Positions 54,964 to 64,000 of a stretch of DNA of 64,000 nt are shown here, piece by piece. The translations under genes and the position numbers were made by a program. The notes under the pieces were generated by a model that saw only the letters and a program-made list of their open reading frames with translations, made no database searches and was not told where the DNA came from. The stretch is from Flagellimonas zhangzhouensis (GTDB taxonomy: Bacteria > Bacteroidota > Bacteroidia > Flavobacteriales > Flavobacteriaceae). Where the stretch lies: positions 992,001 to 1,056,000 of the forward strand of contig NZ_FNKI01000002.1 of NCBI RefSeq assembly GCF_900102925.1. Reading direction: 5' to 3'. Position 1 is the stretch's first letter. The number at the start of each line of letters is the position of its first letter.

Positions 54964-55795
54964 AGTTCTAAAATCTGGTTTTTATTTGACCATTCAAGAC
55001 TTGGGAAGGTTTGGATTTCGTGATGTTGGTGTGCCCATTTCAGGAGCTATGGATATTGCATCGGTTAAAAAAGCCAATATGTTGCTCGAAAATGATGATA
55101 ATGACGCAGTGTTGGAAATCACCATGACTGGACCCACACTTCAGTTTGATGTACCAACCTTTATTTGTCTTTCTGGAGCCCATATTTTGGCCACATTGAA
55201 CAATCAACCCATAGAAAACTTTCAGGTGATTAAAATAGAAAAAGGGGATATCCTTTCTTATGGAAGATTGGAAAGTGGATTTAGGGGATATTTGGCCATT
55301 AAAGGCGGTTTTCAAAATGATAAGGTGTTGGGAAGCCGTTCCCAATTTGTTCCTGTCACCAAATCCGCACGACTTAAAGATGGGGATGAGGTAAAATACA
55401 AGGAGTCAAAATCATTTAAACCTATAATAACCGAAGTAAAGATTGAAGATCACTTTGAAAAGGATACGCTGGTAGTTTTTAAAGGGCCAGAATTTGAATT
55501 GCTCACGGATGCACAGCTCACCGAAATTTTCACCAAAACCTATTCTCTTTCCAAAGAGAACAATCGAATGGCCTATCAAATTGCTGAATTAATCAAGGGA
55601 CACGAACATTCCATGTTAACTTCTGGCACTTTGCCTGGTACAGTACAATTAACGCCTGCTGGCCGCATGATCATTTTAATGAAAGATGGCCAAACCACGG
55701 GAGGTTATCCTAGGATTCTACAATTATCTGAAGATTCCATTAATGTTTTGGCGCAGAAAAGGTCAGGAGAGAGTTTTCAATTCAAGCTTTCTTGA
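54956..55795 (+). CDS. pxpC: 5-oxoprolinase subunit C
   Basis: 279 residues, allophanate-hydrolase subunit 2 domain: LKSGFYLTIQDLGRFGFRDV, GVPISGAMDIAS, ANMLLENDDNDAVLEITMTG, RGYLAIKGGF, LGSRSQFVP, and the C-terminal LPGTVQLTPAGRMIILMKDG, QTTGGYPRILQL. Last gene of the transporter-pxpABC operon; 146 bases follow before the DUF302 gene. Confidence 0.94.
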   Translation: MLKVLKSGFYLTIQDLGRFGFRDVGVPISGAMDIASVKKANMLLENDDNDAVLEITMTGPTLQFDVPTFICLSGAHILATLNNQPIENFQVIKIEKGDILSYGRLESGFRGYLAIKGGFQNDKVLGSRSQFVPVTKSARLKDGDEVKYKESKSFKPIITEVKIEDHFEKDTLVVFKGPEFELLTDAQLTEIFTKTYSLSKENNRMAYQIAELIKGHEHSMLTSGTLPGTVQLTPAGRMIILMKDGQTTGGYPRILQLSEDSINVLAQKRSGESFQFKLS

Positions 55796-55940
55796 TTGAA
55801 TTTGGGCGATTTCCATTTTTATGTTTCAACGTAAGAATGGTGATTTCATAAAATCTTCTCAAAAGCACACACATCCAGTGAAAAGATGCCTAACTTATAG
55901 GGGATAAATTTCACGGATTGATTTTCAAAAGAAAATAAGC

Positions 55941-56333
55941 ATGAGCTATTACTTTAATACCATTTTAAAAGAAAAGGATTTCGAAAAAGCTATTGAAAAA
56001 GTAACCCTTGAATTAAAAAATGAGGGATTCGGAGTACTCACCGAAATAAACATCAACGAAACCTTAAAGAACAAGTTGGGGGTTGATTTTAAGAAATATA
56101 GGATTCTAGGAGCGTGCAATCCGCCTTATGCATATGAAGCATTGACACAAGAGGAGAAAATTGGGCTGTTTTTACCTTGTAATGTGGTTGTTTTGGAAAA
56201 TGATGAGGGTAACATAGAAGTAGCGGCCGTTGATCCAATTGCTTCGATGATTTCAGTTGAAAATGAAAAGTTGGGTTCCGTAGCCCAAGAAATACAGGAA
56301 AAACTTAAAAATGTAATTGAGAAACTTTCTTGA
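55941..56333 (+). CDS. DUF302 domain protein
   Basis: 130 residues, cytoplasmic. EKVTLELKNEGFGVLTEINI and YRILGACNPPYAYEALTQEE are the conserved DUF302 core, ending VAAVDPIASMISVENEKLGS. Structure-based work on DUF302 shows a small alpha/beta fold of unknown role, sometimes beside stress or sulfur genes. It lies between the pxp genes and the ilv leader and is probably independent. Confidence 0.85.
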   Translation: MSYYFNTILKEKDFEKAIEKVTLELKNEGFGVLTEININETLKNKLGVDFKKYRILGACNPPYAYEALTQEEKIGLFLPCNVVVLENDEGNIEVAAVDPIASMISVENEKLGSVAQEIQEKLKNVIEKLS

Positions 56334-56378
56334 ATAATATTAGTTTATGTTCACAATTAATTTTTGTACTATTGAATC

Positions 56379-56435
56379 ATGAAACAAAATAACCTTGTCA
56401 ACAACGTAGTCATTAGTATCCCAGAAATGGGGTGA
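56379..56435 (+). CDS. Leader peptide of the ilv operon
   Basis: An 18-codon ORF, MKQNNLVNNVVISIPEMG and TGA, rich in the pathway's end products: Leu (56394), Val (56397, 56406, 56409), Ile (56412, 56418). It lies 21 bases before the terminator hairpin in front of ilvD. Ribosome stalling on these codons during starvation would leave the antiterminator pairing at 56433 free. Confidence 0.75.
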   Translation: MKQNNLVNNVVISIPEMG

Positions 56436-56494
56436 TACAGACTTGTTGTAGACAAAAAGGGCCTGTATCAATTGTGGTACAGGCCCTTTTTTTT
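56433..56494 (+). promoter_or_regulatory. ilv attenuator: antiterminator and terminator
   Basis: Two exclusive structures. Terminator: AAAGGGCCTGTA (56456-56467) with TACAGGCCCTTT (56478-56489), a 12-bp stem followed by eight Ts. Antiterminator: TGATACAG (56433-56440) with CTGTATCA (56463-56470), which uses part of the terminator's 5' arm. A ribosome finishing the leader at the stop (56433-56435) covers the antiterminator arm and lets the terminator form; a ribosome stalled on the Val/Ile/Leu codons does not. This is classical transcription attenuation. Confidence 0.8.
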
Positions 56495-56684
56495 ATAAAG
56501 AAAAATAATTGAATATTGGATTTTGAATTAACATAATCAACTGAAAAACAGTAAATTGAATGTTTTAAGATATAAGTGGATTTAAATCACCTTAAACTGT
56601 TAAAAATCTAAGGCTTTTTAAACATCTATCTTTGAAATACAATACAAAATTCAGCAGAATACCCTATTTGAAGGAAATTTGATA

Positions 56685-58361
56685 ATGGAATTGAACAAGT
56701 TTAGTAAGAATGTGACCCAAAACCCAACGCTGCCAGCTGCACAAGCGATGCTGCACGCGATTGGATTGACAGATGAAGATTTACAAAAGCCGCTAATTGG
56801 AATTGCAAGCACAGGTTATGAGGGCAACCCTTGTAACATGCACTTGAACAATTTGGCGTTGGATGTAAAAAAAGGTGTGGAGTCGTCCGATTTGGTGGGG
56901 CTTATCTTCAATACGATTGGGGTGAGTGATGGAATTTCAAATGGAACACCCGGAATGCGTTACTCATTGCCTTCAAGGGATATTATTGCCGATTCCATTG
57001 AAACCGTTATCCAAGCCATGAGCTATGATGGTTTGGTTACCGTGGTGGGTTGTGATAAAAATATGCCAGGTGCCTTGATGGCCCAATTGCGTTTGAACCG
57101 CCCATCTATTTTGGTGTATGGTGGAACCATCGCCCCAGGATGCCACAACAATAAAAAATTGGATATTATTTCCGCTTTTGAGGCCTATGGTCAAAAGGTG
57201 GCAGGAACTATAGATGAAACTGAATTTAAGGAAGTGATCCACAAAGCATGTCCAGGTGCTGGAGCTTGTGGCGGAATGTACACGGCCAACACCATGGCTT
57301 CTGCCATTGAGGCCATGGGAATGTCCATGCCTTTCAACTCCTCCATTCCAGCGGTGAACGAAGCTAAATCTGGTGACTGTGAAGCGGCAGGTGAAGCATT
57401 GAGACACTTGTTGGAAGTGGATTTGAAACCGAAAGACATTGTAACCAAGAAAGCATTGGAAAATGCATTCCGTTTGATTACCGTATTGGGAGGTTCAACC
57501 AATGCAGTATTGCATTTTATGGCGATTGCCCATGCTGCCGAAGTAGATTTTACTTTGGATGATATTTCACGAATTAGTGATACAACTCCATTATTGGCAG
57601 ATCTTAAACCAAGTGGAAAATACTTGATGGAAGACCTACATAAAGTAGGGGGTGTGCCAGCGGTTTTAAAATACATGTTGAAAAAAGGCATGCTTCACGG
57701 GGATTGTATGACCGTTACAGGAAAAACAATCGCCGAAAACTTGTTGGATGCCCCAGACTTGGAAGAAGGTCAAGACATTATTAAAACGTTGGACAATCCA
57801 ATCAAAGAAACGGGACACATCCGAATTTTATACGGAAACTTAGCTTCTGAAGGAGCTGTAGCTAAAATCACTGGTAAAGAGGGACTTGAATTTACGGGAA
57901 CTGCCCGTGTGTTTGACAGTGAGGCAGCGGTAAACGATGGTATCCACAACGGGAAAGTACAAAAAGGAGATGTAGTGGTTATTCGCTACGAGGGTCCGAA
58001 AGGAGCACCTGGAATGCCTGAAATGTTGAAGCCAACCTCTGCCATTATGGGAGCTGGATTGGGTAAAGACGTAGCCTTGATTACCGATGGAAGATTCTCT
58101 GGAGGTTCCCATGGTTTTGTGGTAGGTCATGTTTCACCTGAAGCGCAAGTTGGTGGTGGAATTGCCTTGGTGAAAGATGGTGATGAAATTACCATAGATG
58201 CGGTAAAGAACACCATCAATATCAACATTTCCGATGAGGAATTTGAGCAAAGAAGAAAAGAATGGAAGCAACCTGAGTTGAAAATTAAATCAGGAAGCTT
58301 GTACAAATATGCCAGAACCGTATCATCAGCAGCCAAAGGTTGTGTAACCGATGCGTTCTAA
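56685..58361 (+). CDS. ilvD: Dihydroxy-acid dehydratase
   Basis: About 558 residues. Iron-sulfur dehydratase for valine and isoleucine synthesis. Conserved [15 protein letters not shown] (cluster Cys), [35 protein letters not shown], and the C-terminal [21 protein letters not shown] use the ATG at 56685; a TTG two codons upstream (56679) is also in frame. First structural gene after the attenuator. Confidence 0.96.
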   Translation: MELNKFSKNVTQNPTLPAAQAMLHAIGLTDEDLQKPLIGIASTGYEGNPCNMHLNNLALDVKKGVESSDLVGLIFNTIGVSDGISNGTPGMRYSLPSRDIIADSIETVIQAMSYDGLVTVVGCDKNMPGALMAQLRLNRPSILVYGGTIAPGCHNNKKLDIISAFEAYGQKVAGTIDETEFKEVIHKACPGAGACGGMYTANTMASAIEAMGMSMPFNSSIPAVNEAKSGDCEAAGEALRHLLEVDLKPKDIVTKKALENAFRLITVLGGSTNAVLHFMAIAHAAEVDFTLDDISRISDTTPLLADLKPSGKYLMEDLHKVGGVPAVLKYMLKKGMLHGDCMTVTGKTIAENLLDAPDLEEGQDIIKTLDNPIKETGHIRILYGNLASEGAVAKITGKEGLEFTGTARVFDSEAAVNDGIHNGKVQKGDVVVIRYEGPKGAPGMPEMLKPTSAIMGAGLGKDVALITDGRFSGGSHGFVVGHVSPEAQVGGGIALVKDGDEITIDAVKNTININISDEEFEQRRKEWKQPELKIKSGSLYKYARTVSSAAKGCVTDAF

Positions 58362-58400
58362 ATAACTGAATACTGTTGAAATTCTTTAAACATTAGGTTT

Positions 58401-60134
58401 ATGGAAACATTGAAGACAAAAAAAGAAGAAAAGAAAAAAGAAACTACCATGAGGATATCTGGTGCAGAGGCCATCATTCATTGTTTGTTGGCAGAAGGTG
58501 TCGATTTGATTTACGGATATCCAGGAGGAGCCATTATGCCAGTGTATGATGAGCTGTACAAGTTCCAAGATAAATTGACTCATATTTTAACCCGTCACGA
58601 GCAAGGTGCTACACATGCTGCACAAGGATATGCGCGTGTTACGGGTAAAGTAGGGGTGGCCATGGCGACTTCAGGTCCTGGAGCAACGAATTTGGTAACA
58701 GGTATTGCCGATGCGCAGATTGATTCTACACCTATGGTATGCATCACAGGGCAGGTAACCAGAAGTTTATTGGGTTCCGATGCTTTTCAAGAAACGGATA
58801 TCGTTGGGATTTCTACACCAGTGACCAAGTGGAATTATCAAATCACCAGAGTGGAGGAGATTCCTGAAATCATGGCAAAGGCATTTTATATTGCCAAGTC
58901 AGGTAGACCAGGCCCTGTACTGATTGATATTACCAAAAATGCCCAGTTCGATGAACTGGATTTCAAATACGAAAAATGCACTGGAGTTCGCAGTTACAAG
59001 CCAGTTCCAGAACCTGACACAGCTGCCATTGAAAAAGCGGCAGAATTGATCAACAATGCCAAAAAGCCTTATATCGTATTCGGTCAAGGGGTGATTTTGG
59101 GCAAAGCAGAAGAAGAGTTGAAAGCATTGGTTGAAAAAGCGGGAATTCCTGCTGCTTGGACCATTCTTGGACTGTCTGCCATGGATTCTGACCACCCATT
59201 GAATGTGGGAATGGTGGGAATGCACGGAAATTACGGTCCAAATATCCTTACCAACGAATGTGATGTACTCATCGCTATCGGTATGCGTTTTGATGACAGG
59301 GTAACGGGAAATTTGGCCACCTATGCCAAACAGGCCAAAGTCATCCATTTTGAGATTGACCCTGCCGAGATCAATAAAAATGTAAAGGCAGATGTGGCTG
59401 TTCTTGGAAATTCCAAGGAAACTTTAGGTATGCTTTTGCCCTTGATCAATGAAAATTCACATCCAGATTGGGTAGCTGAGTTTGAAGCAAAGCATCAAAT
59501 TGAGTATGATACCTTGATCAAAAATGATATTTACCCCACCAAAGAGGGGTTGACCATGGGTGAGGTAATTGAACAAATCAATGAAGCTTCAGGACATAAA
59601 GCGGTGATGGTTTCCGATGTGGGACAACACCAAATGATTGCCTGTAGGTATGCCAAATTCAAACAGACCATGAGTAATGTAACTTCTGGTGGTTTGGGTA
59701 CCATGGGATTTGGACTTCCTGCAGCCATTGGGGCCAAAATGGGAGCTATGGACCGCGAAGTGGTTGCCATTATCGGAGATGGAGGTTATCAGATGACCAT
59801 TCAAGAGCTCGGGGTAATTTTCCAGCACAATGTTCCTGTAAAGATTGTGGTTTTGAACAACGAGCACTTGGGTATGGTGCGTCAGTGGCAAGAACTGTTC
59901 TTCGAGAGCCGTTACGCTTCTACCGTAATGACCAATCCAGATTTCGTGAAAATCGCAGAGGGATACCACATCAAATCAAGAAGAGTAGTGGAGCGTTCCG
60001 AACTTAAAGATGCCGTGGAAGAAATGATGGCATCTAAAGATCCCTATTTCTTGGAAGTGAAAGTGGAGAAAGAGGATAACGTATTCCCAATGATTCCAAC
60101 AGGTGCTTCTGTAGCTGATATCAGATTGAAATAA
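58401..60134 (+). CDS. ilvB: Acetolactate synthase, large subunit
   Basis: 577 residues; condenses pyruvate with pyruvate or 2-oxobutanoate using thiamine diphosphate. A lysine-rich N-terminus (KTKKEEKKKE) precedes the first domain with YGYPGGAIMPVYDEL and the catalytic glutamate in RHEQGATHAAQGYAR. The FAD domain (about 190-370) and the TPP-binding GDGGYQMTIQELG near 463 follow, with NNEHLGMVRQWQELFFESRY. Start at 58401 could instead be the internal ATG at 58449 (MRISGAEAI). The methyltransferase gene follows with no gap. Confidence 0.96.
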   Translation: METLKTKKEEKKKETTMRISGAEAIIHCLLAEGVDLIYGYPGGAIMPVYDELYKFQDKLTHILTRHEQGATHAAQGYARVTGKVGVAMATSGPGATNLVTGIADAQIDSTPMVCITGQVTRSLLGSDAFQETDIVGISTPVTKWNYQITRVEEIPEIMAKAFYIAKSGRPGPVLIDITKNAQFDELDFKYEKCTGVRSYKPVPEPDTAAIEKAAELINNAKKPYIVFGQGVILGKAEEELKALVEKAGIPAAWTILGLSAMDSDHPLNVGMVGMHGNYGPNILTNECDVLIAIGMRFDDRVTGNLATYAKQAKVIHFEIDPAEINKNVKADVAVLGNSKETLGMLLPLINENSHPDWVAEFEAKHQIEYDTLIKNDIYPTKEGLTMGEVIEQINEASGHKAVMVSDVGQHQMIACRYAKFKQTMSNVTSGGLGTMGFGLPAAIGAKMGAMDREVVAIIGDGGYQMTIQELGVIFQHNVPVKIVVLNNEHLGMVRQWQELFFESRYASTVMTNPDFVKIAEGYHIKSRRVVERSELKDAVEEMMASKDPYFLEVKVEKEDNVFPMIPTGASVADIRLK

Positions 60135-60716
60135 ATGGATCAGTCTATTATCCTAAACCAACCAAAGCAATACGATTCGTTGCTTGCCAAGTCCGAGGAA
60201 ATGGGTTTTACCATGCCCTCCGATATTTATATCGGTGCGTTCCTGAAAACGATGGCCGCATCGAAGCTAGCTGGTAATTTTTTGGAATTAGGTACGGGTA
60301 TCGGGCTTTCGCTTTCGTGGTTATTGGATGGAATGGATGAAGATTCTAAAATGATAAGCGTTGATAACGACCCAGAATTGATTCAGGTGGCCAAAATGTA
60401 CTTTGATGCAGATGAAAATAGATTGCAGCTTGTTTGCGCCGATGGCGCGGAGTGGTTGGAATCTTACAAAGGCCCTCAATTCGACCTTATTTTTGCCGAT
60501 GCATGGCCAGGAAAATACAGTCATTTGGATTTAACCATTGGCTTGTTGAACAAAGGAGGCTATTACATCATCGATGATATGCAAAAGCAACCCAATTGGC
60601 CCGAGGGGCATGAAGAGAAAGCTCTTGAATTAGTGGGTGTCTTGGAAGAAAGAAAAGATATTATAATAACAAAAATGAACTGGTCCACAGGACTTATAGT
60701 TGCAGTAAAAAAATAA
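60135..60716 (+). CDS. Class I SAM-dependent methyltransferase in the ilv operon
   Basis: 193 residues, similar to O-methyltransferases. The SAM motif is FLELGTGIGLSLSWLL (about 47-62); ISVDNDPELIQVAKM and DLIFADAWPGKYSH (motifs II and IV) and LLNKGGYYIIDDM follow. It starts on the base after the ilvB stop and ends nine bases before ilvN, so it is embedded in the acetolactate synthase genes. No small-molecule substrate is obvious. Possibly a resistance or metabolite-repair enzyme tied to the pathway; that is speculation. Confidence 0.85.
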   Translation: MDQSIILNQPKQYDSLLAKSEEMGFTMPSDIYIGAFLKTMAASKLAGNFLELGTGIGLSLSWLLDGMDEDSKMISVDNDPELIQVAKMYFDADENRLQLVCADGAEWLESYKGPQFDLIFADAWPGKYSHLDLTIGLLNKGGYYIIDDMQKQPNWPEGHEEKALELVGVLEERKDIIITKMNWSTGLIVAVKK

Positions 60717-60725
60717 AATCAATCT

Positions 60726-61253
60726 ATGGAAAAGCAATGGTATACCATATCGGTGTATTCCGAAAACCATGTAGGATTGCTCAATAGAATATCAGGGATA
60801 TTCTTAAAGAGACACATTAATATAGAAAGCTTAAATGTTTCTAAATCAGAGATTGATGGTGTTTCAAAATTCACTATTGTTGTAAACACCACCGAAGATT
60901 GGACCCGTAAGATCGTGGGGCAGATTGAAAAGCAGATAGAGGTCATCAAAGCGTATTATCATACCGATGATGAAACCATTTATCAAGAATCTGCGTTGTT
61001 CAAAATCGCTTCGCATTTGCTATTTGATGAAAGACAAATTCAAAACATCATCAAAGAGCACAATTCTCAGATTGTCACCGTGAGTCGTGAGTTTTTTGTG
61101 TTGGCAAAAACGGGTCGCAGACATGAGATTGATGAGATGCACGACGCATTGGAGCCTTATGGCATCATGCAGTTTGTTCGTTCGGGCCGAATCGCCGTGA
61201 CCAAGGCAGCCATGCCCATCTCGGAACTATTGGAAGAATTTCAAGAAAATTAA
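60726..61253 (+). CDS. ilvN: Acetolactate synthase, small (regulatory) subunit
   Basis: 175 residues. N-terminal ACT domain (YTISVYSENHVGLLNRISGI, RHINIESLNVSKSEIDGVSK) that binds valine, then the second ACT-like domain (EFFVLAKTGRRHEIDEMHDA, YGIMQFVRSGRIAVT). It controls IlvB activity by valine feedback. Nine bases after the methyltransferase and 24 before ilvC. Confidence 0.95.
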   Translation: MEKQWYTISVYSENHVGLLNRISGIFLKRHINIESLNVSKSEIDGVSKFTIVVNTTEDWTRKIVGQIEKQIEVIKAYYHTDDETIYQESALFKIASHLLFDERQIQNIIKEHNSQIVTVSREFFVLAKTGRRHEIDEMHDALEPYGIMQFVRSGRIAVTKAAMPISELLEEFQEN

Positions 61254-61277
61254 ATCGCATAAAATCAAATATCAAAA

Positions 61278-62753
61278 ATGACAAATTACTTCAACACACT
61301 ATCACTTCGCGAGCAATTGACCCAATTGGGGAAATGTAGATTCATGGATTCTAGCGAATTCGCTGATGGTGTATCCGCATTAAAAGGAAAGAAAATTGTA
61401 ATTGTAGGTTGTGGTGCACAAGGTTTGAACCAAGGTTTGAACATGCGCGATTCTGGGTTGGATGTTTCCTATACCCTTCGTGAAGCTGCGATTAAGGAGC
61501 AAAGACAATCGTATAAAAACGCCGCTGAGAACAATTTTGTGGTGGGAACGTACGAAGAATTGATTCCAACTGCCGATTTGGTGATCAACCTTACACCTGA
61601 CAAGCAACACACCAATGTGGTAAGCACTATTATGCCTTTGATGAAAAAAGGCGCAACCTTGTCTTATTCACACGGTTTCAATATTGTGGAAGAAGGGATG
61701 CAAATCCGTGAGGACCTTACCGTAATCATGGTAGCACCTAAAAGTCCAGGTTCTGAGGTGCGTGAAGAGTACAAAAGAGGTTTCGGTGTACCTACCTTAA
61801 TTGCGGTTCACCCAGAAAACGATCCTGAGGGTAAGGGTTTGGCGCAAGCTAAAGCGTATGCAGCGGGTACAGGAGGTGACAAAGCTGGGGTTTTGGAATC
61901 ATCCTTTGTGGCTGAAGTAAAATCAGATTTGATGGGAGAGCAGACCATTCTTTGTGGTTTGTTGCAGACAGGATCTATTCTATCTTTCAACAAAATGGTT
62001 GAAAAAGGAATCGATGCAGGATACGCTTCCAAATTGATCCAATACGGATGGGAAACCATTACCGAAGGTTTGAAGCAAGGAGGTATCACCAATATGATGG
62101 ATCGTTTGTCCAACCCTGCAAAAATCAAGGCCTTTGATTTAGCCGAAGAATTGAAAGTGACCATGCGTCCGTTGTTCCAAAAGCATATGGATGACATTAT
62201 GAGCGGACATTTCTCCAAAACCATGATGGAAGATTGGGACAATGGCGATAAAAACCTATTGGACTGGAGATCTGCAACAGGAGAAACTGCTTTTGAAAAA
62301 ACACCTGCAGGTGATGTAGCGATTTCTGAGCAAGAATACTACGATAACGGCGTTTTGATGGTAGCAATGGTAAAATCTGGTGTGGAATTGGCCTATGAGA
62401 CTATGACCGAATCTGGAATTATTGGTGAGTCCGCATACTACGAATCATTGCACGAAACACCATTGATTGCTAATACCATTGCTAGAAAGAAATTGTACGA
62501 AATGAACCGTGTAATTTCCGATACAGCGGAATACGGTTGTTATTTGTTCGACCACGCTTGTAAGCCGTTGTTGACTGATTTCATGAAAACTGTGGAAACT
62601 GATATTATCGGCACCCAATTCGGAGCAGGAAAAGACAATGGCGTGGACAACGTAAAATTGATCGCTGTAAACAAAGCCATTCGTGAGCACGATGTGGAAA
62701 TTGTTGGAGCAAGATTACGTGAGTCCATGACAGCTATGAAGCCGATAGGGTAA
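61278..62753 (+). CDS. ilvC: Ketol-acid reductoisomerase (class II)
   Basis: 491 residues; the long class II form as in E. coli and plants. NADPH motif [20 protein letters not shown] (about 35-54), [33 protein letters not shown] with the catalytic Lys, and [12 protein letters not shown] with metal-binding Asp and Glu; the duplicated C-terminal knotted domain runs to the end. Nine bases before ilvA. Confidence 0.96.
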   Translation: MTNYFNTLSLREQLTQLGKCRFMDSSEFADGVSALKGKKIVIVGCGAQGLNQGLNMRDSGLDVSYTLREAAIKEQRQSYKNAAENNFVVGTYEELIPTADLVINLTPDKQHTNVVSTIMPLMKKGATLSYSHGFNIVEEGMQIREDLTVIMVAPKSPGSEVREEYKRGFGVPTLIAVHPENDPEGKGLAQAKAYAAGTGGDKAGVLESSFVAEVKSDLMGEQTILCGLLQTGSILSFNKMVEKGIDAGYASKLIQYGWETITEGLKQGGITNMMDRLSNPAKIKAFDLAEELKVTMRPLFQKHMDDIMSGHFSKTMMEDWDNGDKNLLDWRSATGETAFEKTPAGDVAISEQEYYDNGVLMVAMVKSGVELAYETMTESGIIGESAYYESLHETPLIANTIARKKLYEMNRVISDTAEYGCYLFDHACKPLLTDFMKTVETDIIGTQFGAGKDNGVDNVKLIAVNKAIREHDVEIVGARLRESMTAMKPIG

Positions 62754-62761
62754 ACCGTCAC

Positions 62762-64000
62762 ATGAAAAATGACACTGTGGAGACTTATTTTCCACAAATA
62801 GCGGATATTCGAAAAGCAGCGGAAACCATTGCACAAGTGGCATCGGAAACTCCATTGCAGCCGAGTATCCGCTATTCTAAAACATATGGGGCCAATATCC
62901 TCCTCAAGCGCGAAGACCTGCATCGGGTCCGTAGCTATAAAATTAGAGGTGCCTACAACAAAATTAGTTCACTTTCCAAAGAAGAATTGGCCAAAGGAGT
63001 GGTCTGTGCCAGTGCAGGCAATCATGCGCAAGGAGTGGCCTTTGCCTGTAGTCATCTAGAGGTGAAAGGCACTATTTATATGCCCGTTGTAACACCCAAG
63101 CAAAAAATTGACCAGACTAAAATGTTTGGTGGGGAATGGGTTGAAGTGGTTCTTGAGGGCGATACCTTTGACGATTCCAATAAAGCGGCGCAAGCTTTCT
63201 GTGAACAAAACGGCAAAACTTTTGTGCATCCATTCGATGATGAGAAAATCATTGAGGGGCAAGCTACTGTGGGCTTGGAGATTTTGGAGCAGTTCACTGA
63301 ACCCATCGACTATGTTTTTGTGGCCGTAGGTGGTGGTGGATTGGCATCTGGACTTTGTGGCACATTTAAAGCCTTGTCCCCAAACACCAAAATCATCGGG
63401 ATTGAACCCGAAGGTGCACCCTCGATGCTCAAATCCATGGAAAAGGGGGAGTTGTTGGAATTGCCTCATATTGATAAGTTTATTGATGGTGCAGCGGTTC
63501 AAAAAGTAGGTAAGCTTACCTATGAAATTTGCAAAAATCATTTAAGTAAAATGATCACGGTTCCTGAAGGTAAGGTGTGCCAGACCATTCTAGAGCTGTA
63601 CAATCGTGATGCCATTGTGGTAGAGCCTGCTGGGGCTTTGACCATTTCCGCATTGGATGAGTTTACCGAAGAAATTAAAGGCAAAAATGTGGTTTGTGTG
63701 ATCAGCGGAAGTAATAACGATATCACCCGAACCGCAGAAATTAAGGAGCGAGCATTGCTTTATGCCAACCTTAAGCATTACTTTATCGTCAAGTTTCCAC
63801 AGCGGCCAGGAGCGCTTAAAGAGTTTGTGGCTGATATTCTTGGGCCCGACGATGACATCACCCATTTTGAGTATTCCAAAAAGTCGAGTAGGGAAAATGC
63901 ACCAGCAGTGGTGGGCATCGAATTGAAGTCGCCAAACGATTTGCAACCCTTAATCGATCGCATGAAAGCCAATAACTTTTTTGGCGACTATTTGAACGAT
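62762..64000 (+). CDS. ilvA: Threonine ammonia-lyase (3' end outside window)
   Basis: First 413 codons from the ATG at 62762, running off the right edge in frame; the typical end would be within a few residues (…NNFFGDYLND). PLP lysine in RSYKIRGAYNKI, SAGNHAQGVAFA motif and VAVGGGGLASGL are conserved. The C-terminal piece (about 325-413: HYFIVKFPQRPGALKEFVAD) is one ACT-like regulatory domain, so this is the short form and possibly isoleucine-sensitive. It supplies 2-oxobutanoate for isoleucine synthesis. Confidence 0.95.
   Translation, partial: MKNDTVETYFPQIADIRKAAETIAQVASETPLQPSIRYSKTYGANILLKREDLHRVRSYKIRGAYNKISSLSKEELAKGVVCASAGNHAQGVAFACSHLEVKGTIYMPVVTPKQKIDQTKMFGGEWVEVVLEGDTFDDSNKAAQAFCEQNGKTFVHPFDDEKIIEGQATVGLEILEQFTEPIDYVFVAVGGGGLASGLCGTFKALSPNTKIIGIEPEGAPSMLKSMEKGELLELPHIDKFIDGAAVQKVGKLTYEICKNHLSKMITVPEGKVCQTILELYNRDAIVVEPAGALTISALDEFTEEIKGKNVVCVISGSNNDITRTAEIKERALLYANLKHYFIVKFPQRPGALKEFVADILGPDDDITHFEYSKKSSRENAPAVVGIELKSPNDLQPLIDRMKANNFFGDYLND

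Noticed and set aside
57191-57691. 166-residue antisense ORF inside ilvD
   Set aside because: The dehydratase motifs on the other strand are unambiguous; this frame has no domain.
1-64000. CRISPR arrays, rRNA genes, prophage or insertion sequences
   Set aside because: None seen on reading both strands: no regularly spaced repeats, no rRNA-like stretches and no transposase or phage structural proteins.

Overview
The window is chromosomal DNA from a member of the Bacteroidota, most likely a marine Flavobacteriaceae bacterium. Several things point there: a GLPGLI-family protein, DUF6090, DUF3667, PCMD and DUF6952 proteins, a PVC-type cytochrome lipoprotein, a bS21/sigma-70 style typical of the phylum, almost no Shine-Dalgarno sequences, candidate -7 elements of the TAnnTTTG type, and AT-leaning coding DNA. 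The genus cannot be fixed from what is visible.

Layout. 1-2435: end of a molybdenum-cofactor operon (moaA, moeA) plus a TSUP permease. 2432-6060: a Nudix-type (NrtR/AraR-like) regulator divergent from an NTF2/TolB-like fusion protein and a Tat-exported Gfo/Idh/MocA oxidoreductase. 6110-9928: a short ModE-like regulator, a decayed serine hydrolase, a GLPGLI protein, a 50-residue membrane protein, a DUF3667 protein without an ordinary start codon, and a PCMD lipoprotein. 9964-16965: an outer-membrane barrel, a large heme-binding HEAT-repeat lipoprotein, a sulfatase lipoprotein and a DUF6090 protein. 17363-22449 looks accessory: an FN3/L-domain lipoprotein, a zinc-ribbon gene bracketed by an 18-bp direct repeat, a tight operon bS21 paralogue - NYN/LOTUS protein - sigma-70 paralogue, a small membrane protein, a tRNA-Ser 3'-end fragment and an intact tRNA-Ser(UGA). 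22604-24561: a second TSUP permease and a DegT aminotransferase.

24762-32205 is a conserved-looking housekeeping block on the minus strand (peroxiredoxin, thioredoxin, DUF6952; then dgkA, ftsK, lolA, lptF, ribBA). 32415-39449 holds NhaC, a methionine gamma-lyase-like enzyme divergent from an Lrp/AsnC regulator, lpdA, a matrixin-like lipoprotein and an acyltransferase-like membrane protein. 39580-48834 holds an FMN reductase, pabB, tilS, dsbD, a penicillin-acylase-family protein and yifB. 48935-56333 holds an NTF2-like protein, an M20 peptidase, a cupin-like protein, a zinc-finger/VSR-fold protein, an Nramp-like transporter joined to pxpABC, and a DUF302 protein. 56379-64000 is the branched-chain amino-acid operon (leader peptide and attenuator, ilvD, ilvB, a methyltransferase, ilvN, ilvC, ilvA running off the end).

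The most interesting observations are: (1) the rpsU-like / NYN-LOTUS / sigma-70 operon, which has the same outer genes as the classical rpsU-dnaG-rpoD macromolecular synthesis operon but replaces primase with a predicted RNA-binding nuclease, in a phylum where bS21 helps hide the anti-Shine-Dalgarno; (2) a complete ribosome-mediated attenuator in front of ilvD; (3) an Nramp-family transporter that has lost its metal ligands and is fused by spacing to the 5-oxoprolinase genes; (4) a cassette-like gene flanked by perfect direct repeats; and (5) a RibBA whose GTP cyclohydrolase II half has lost all zinc cysteines.
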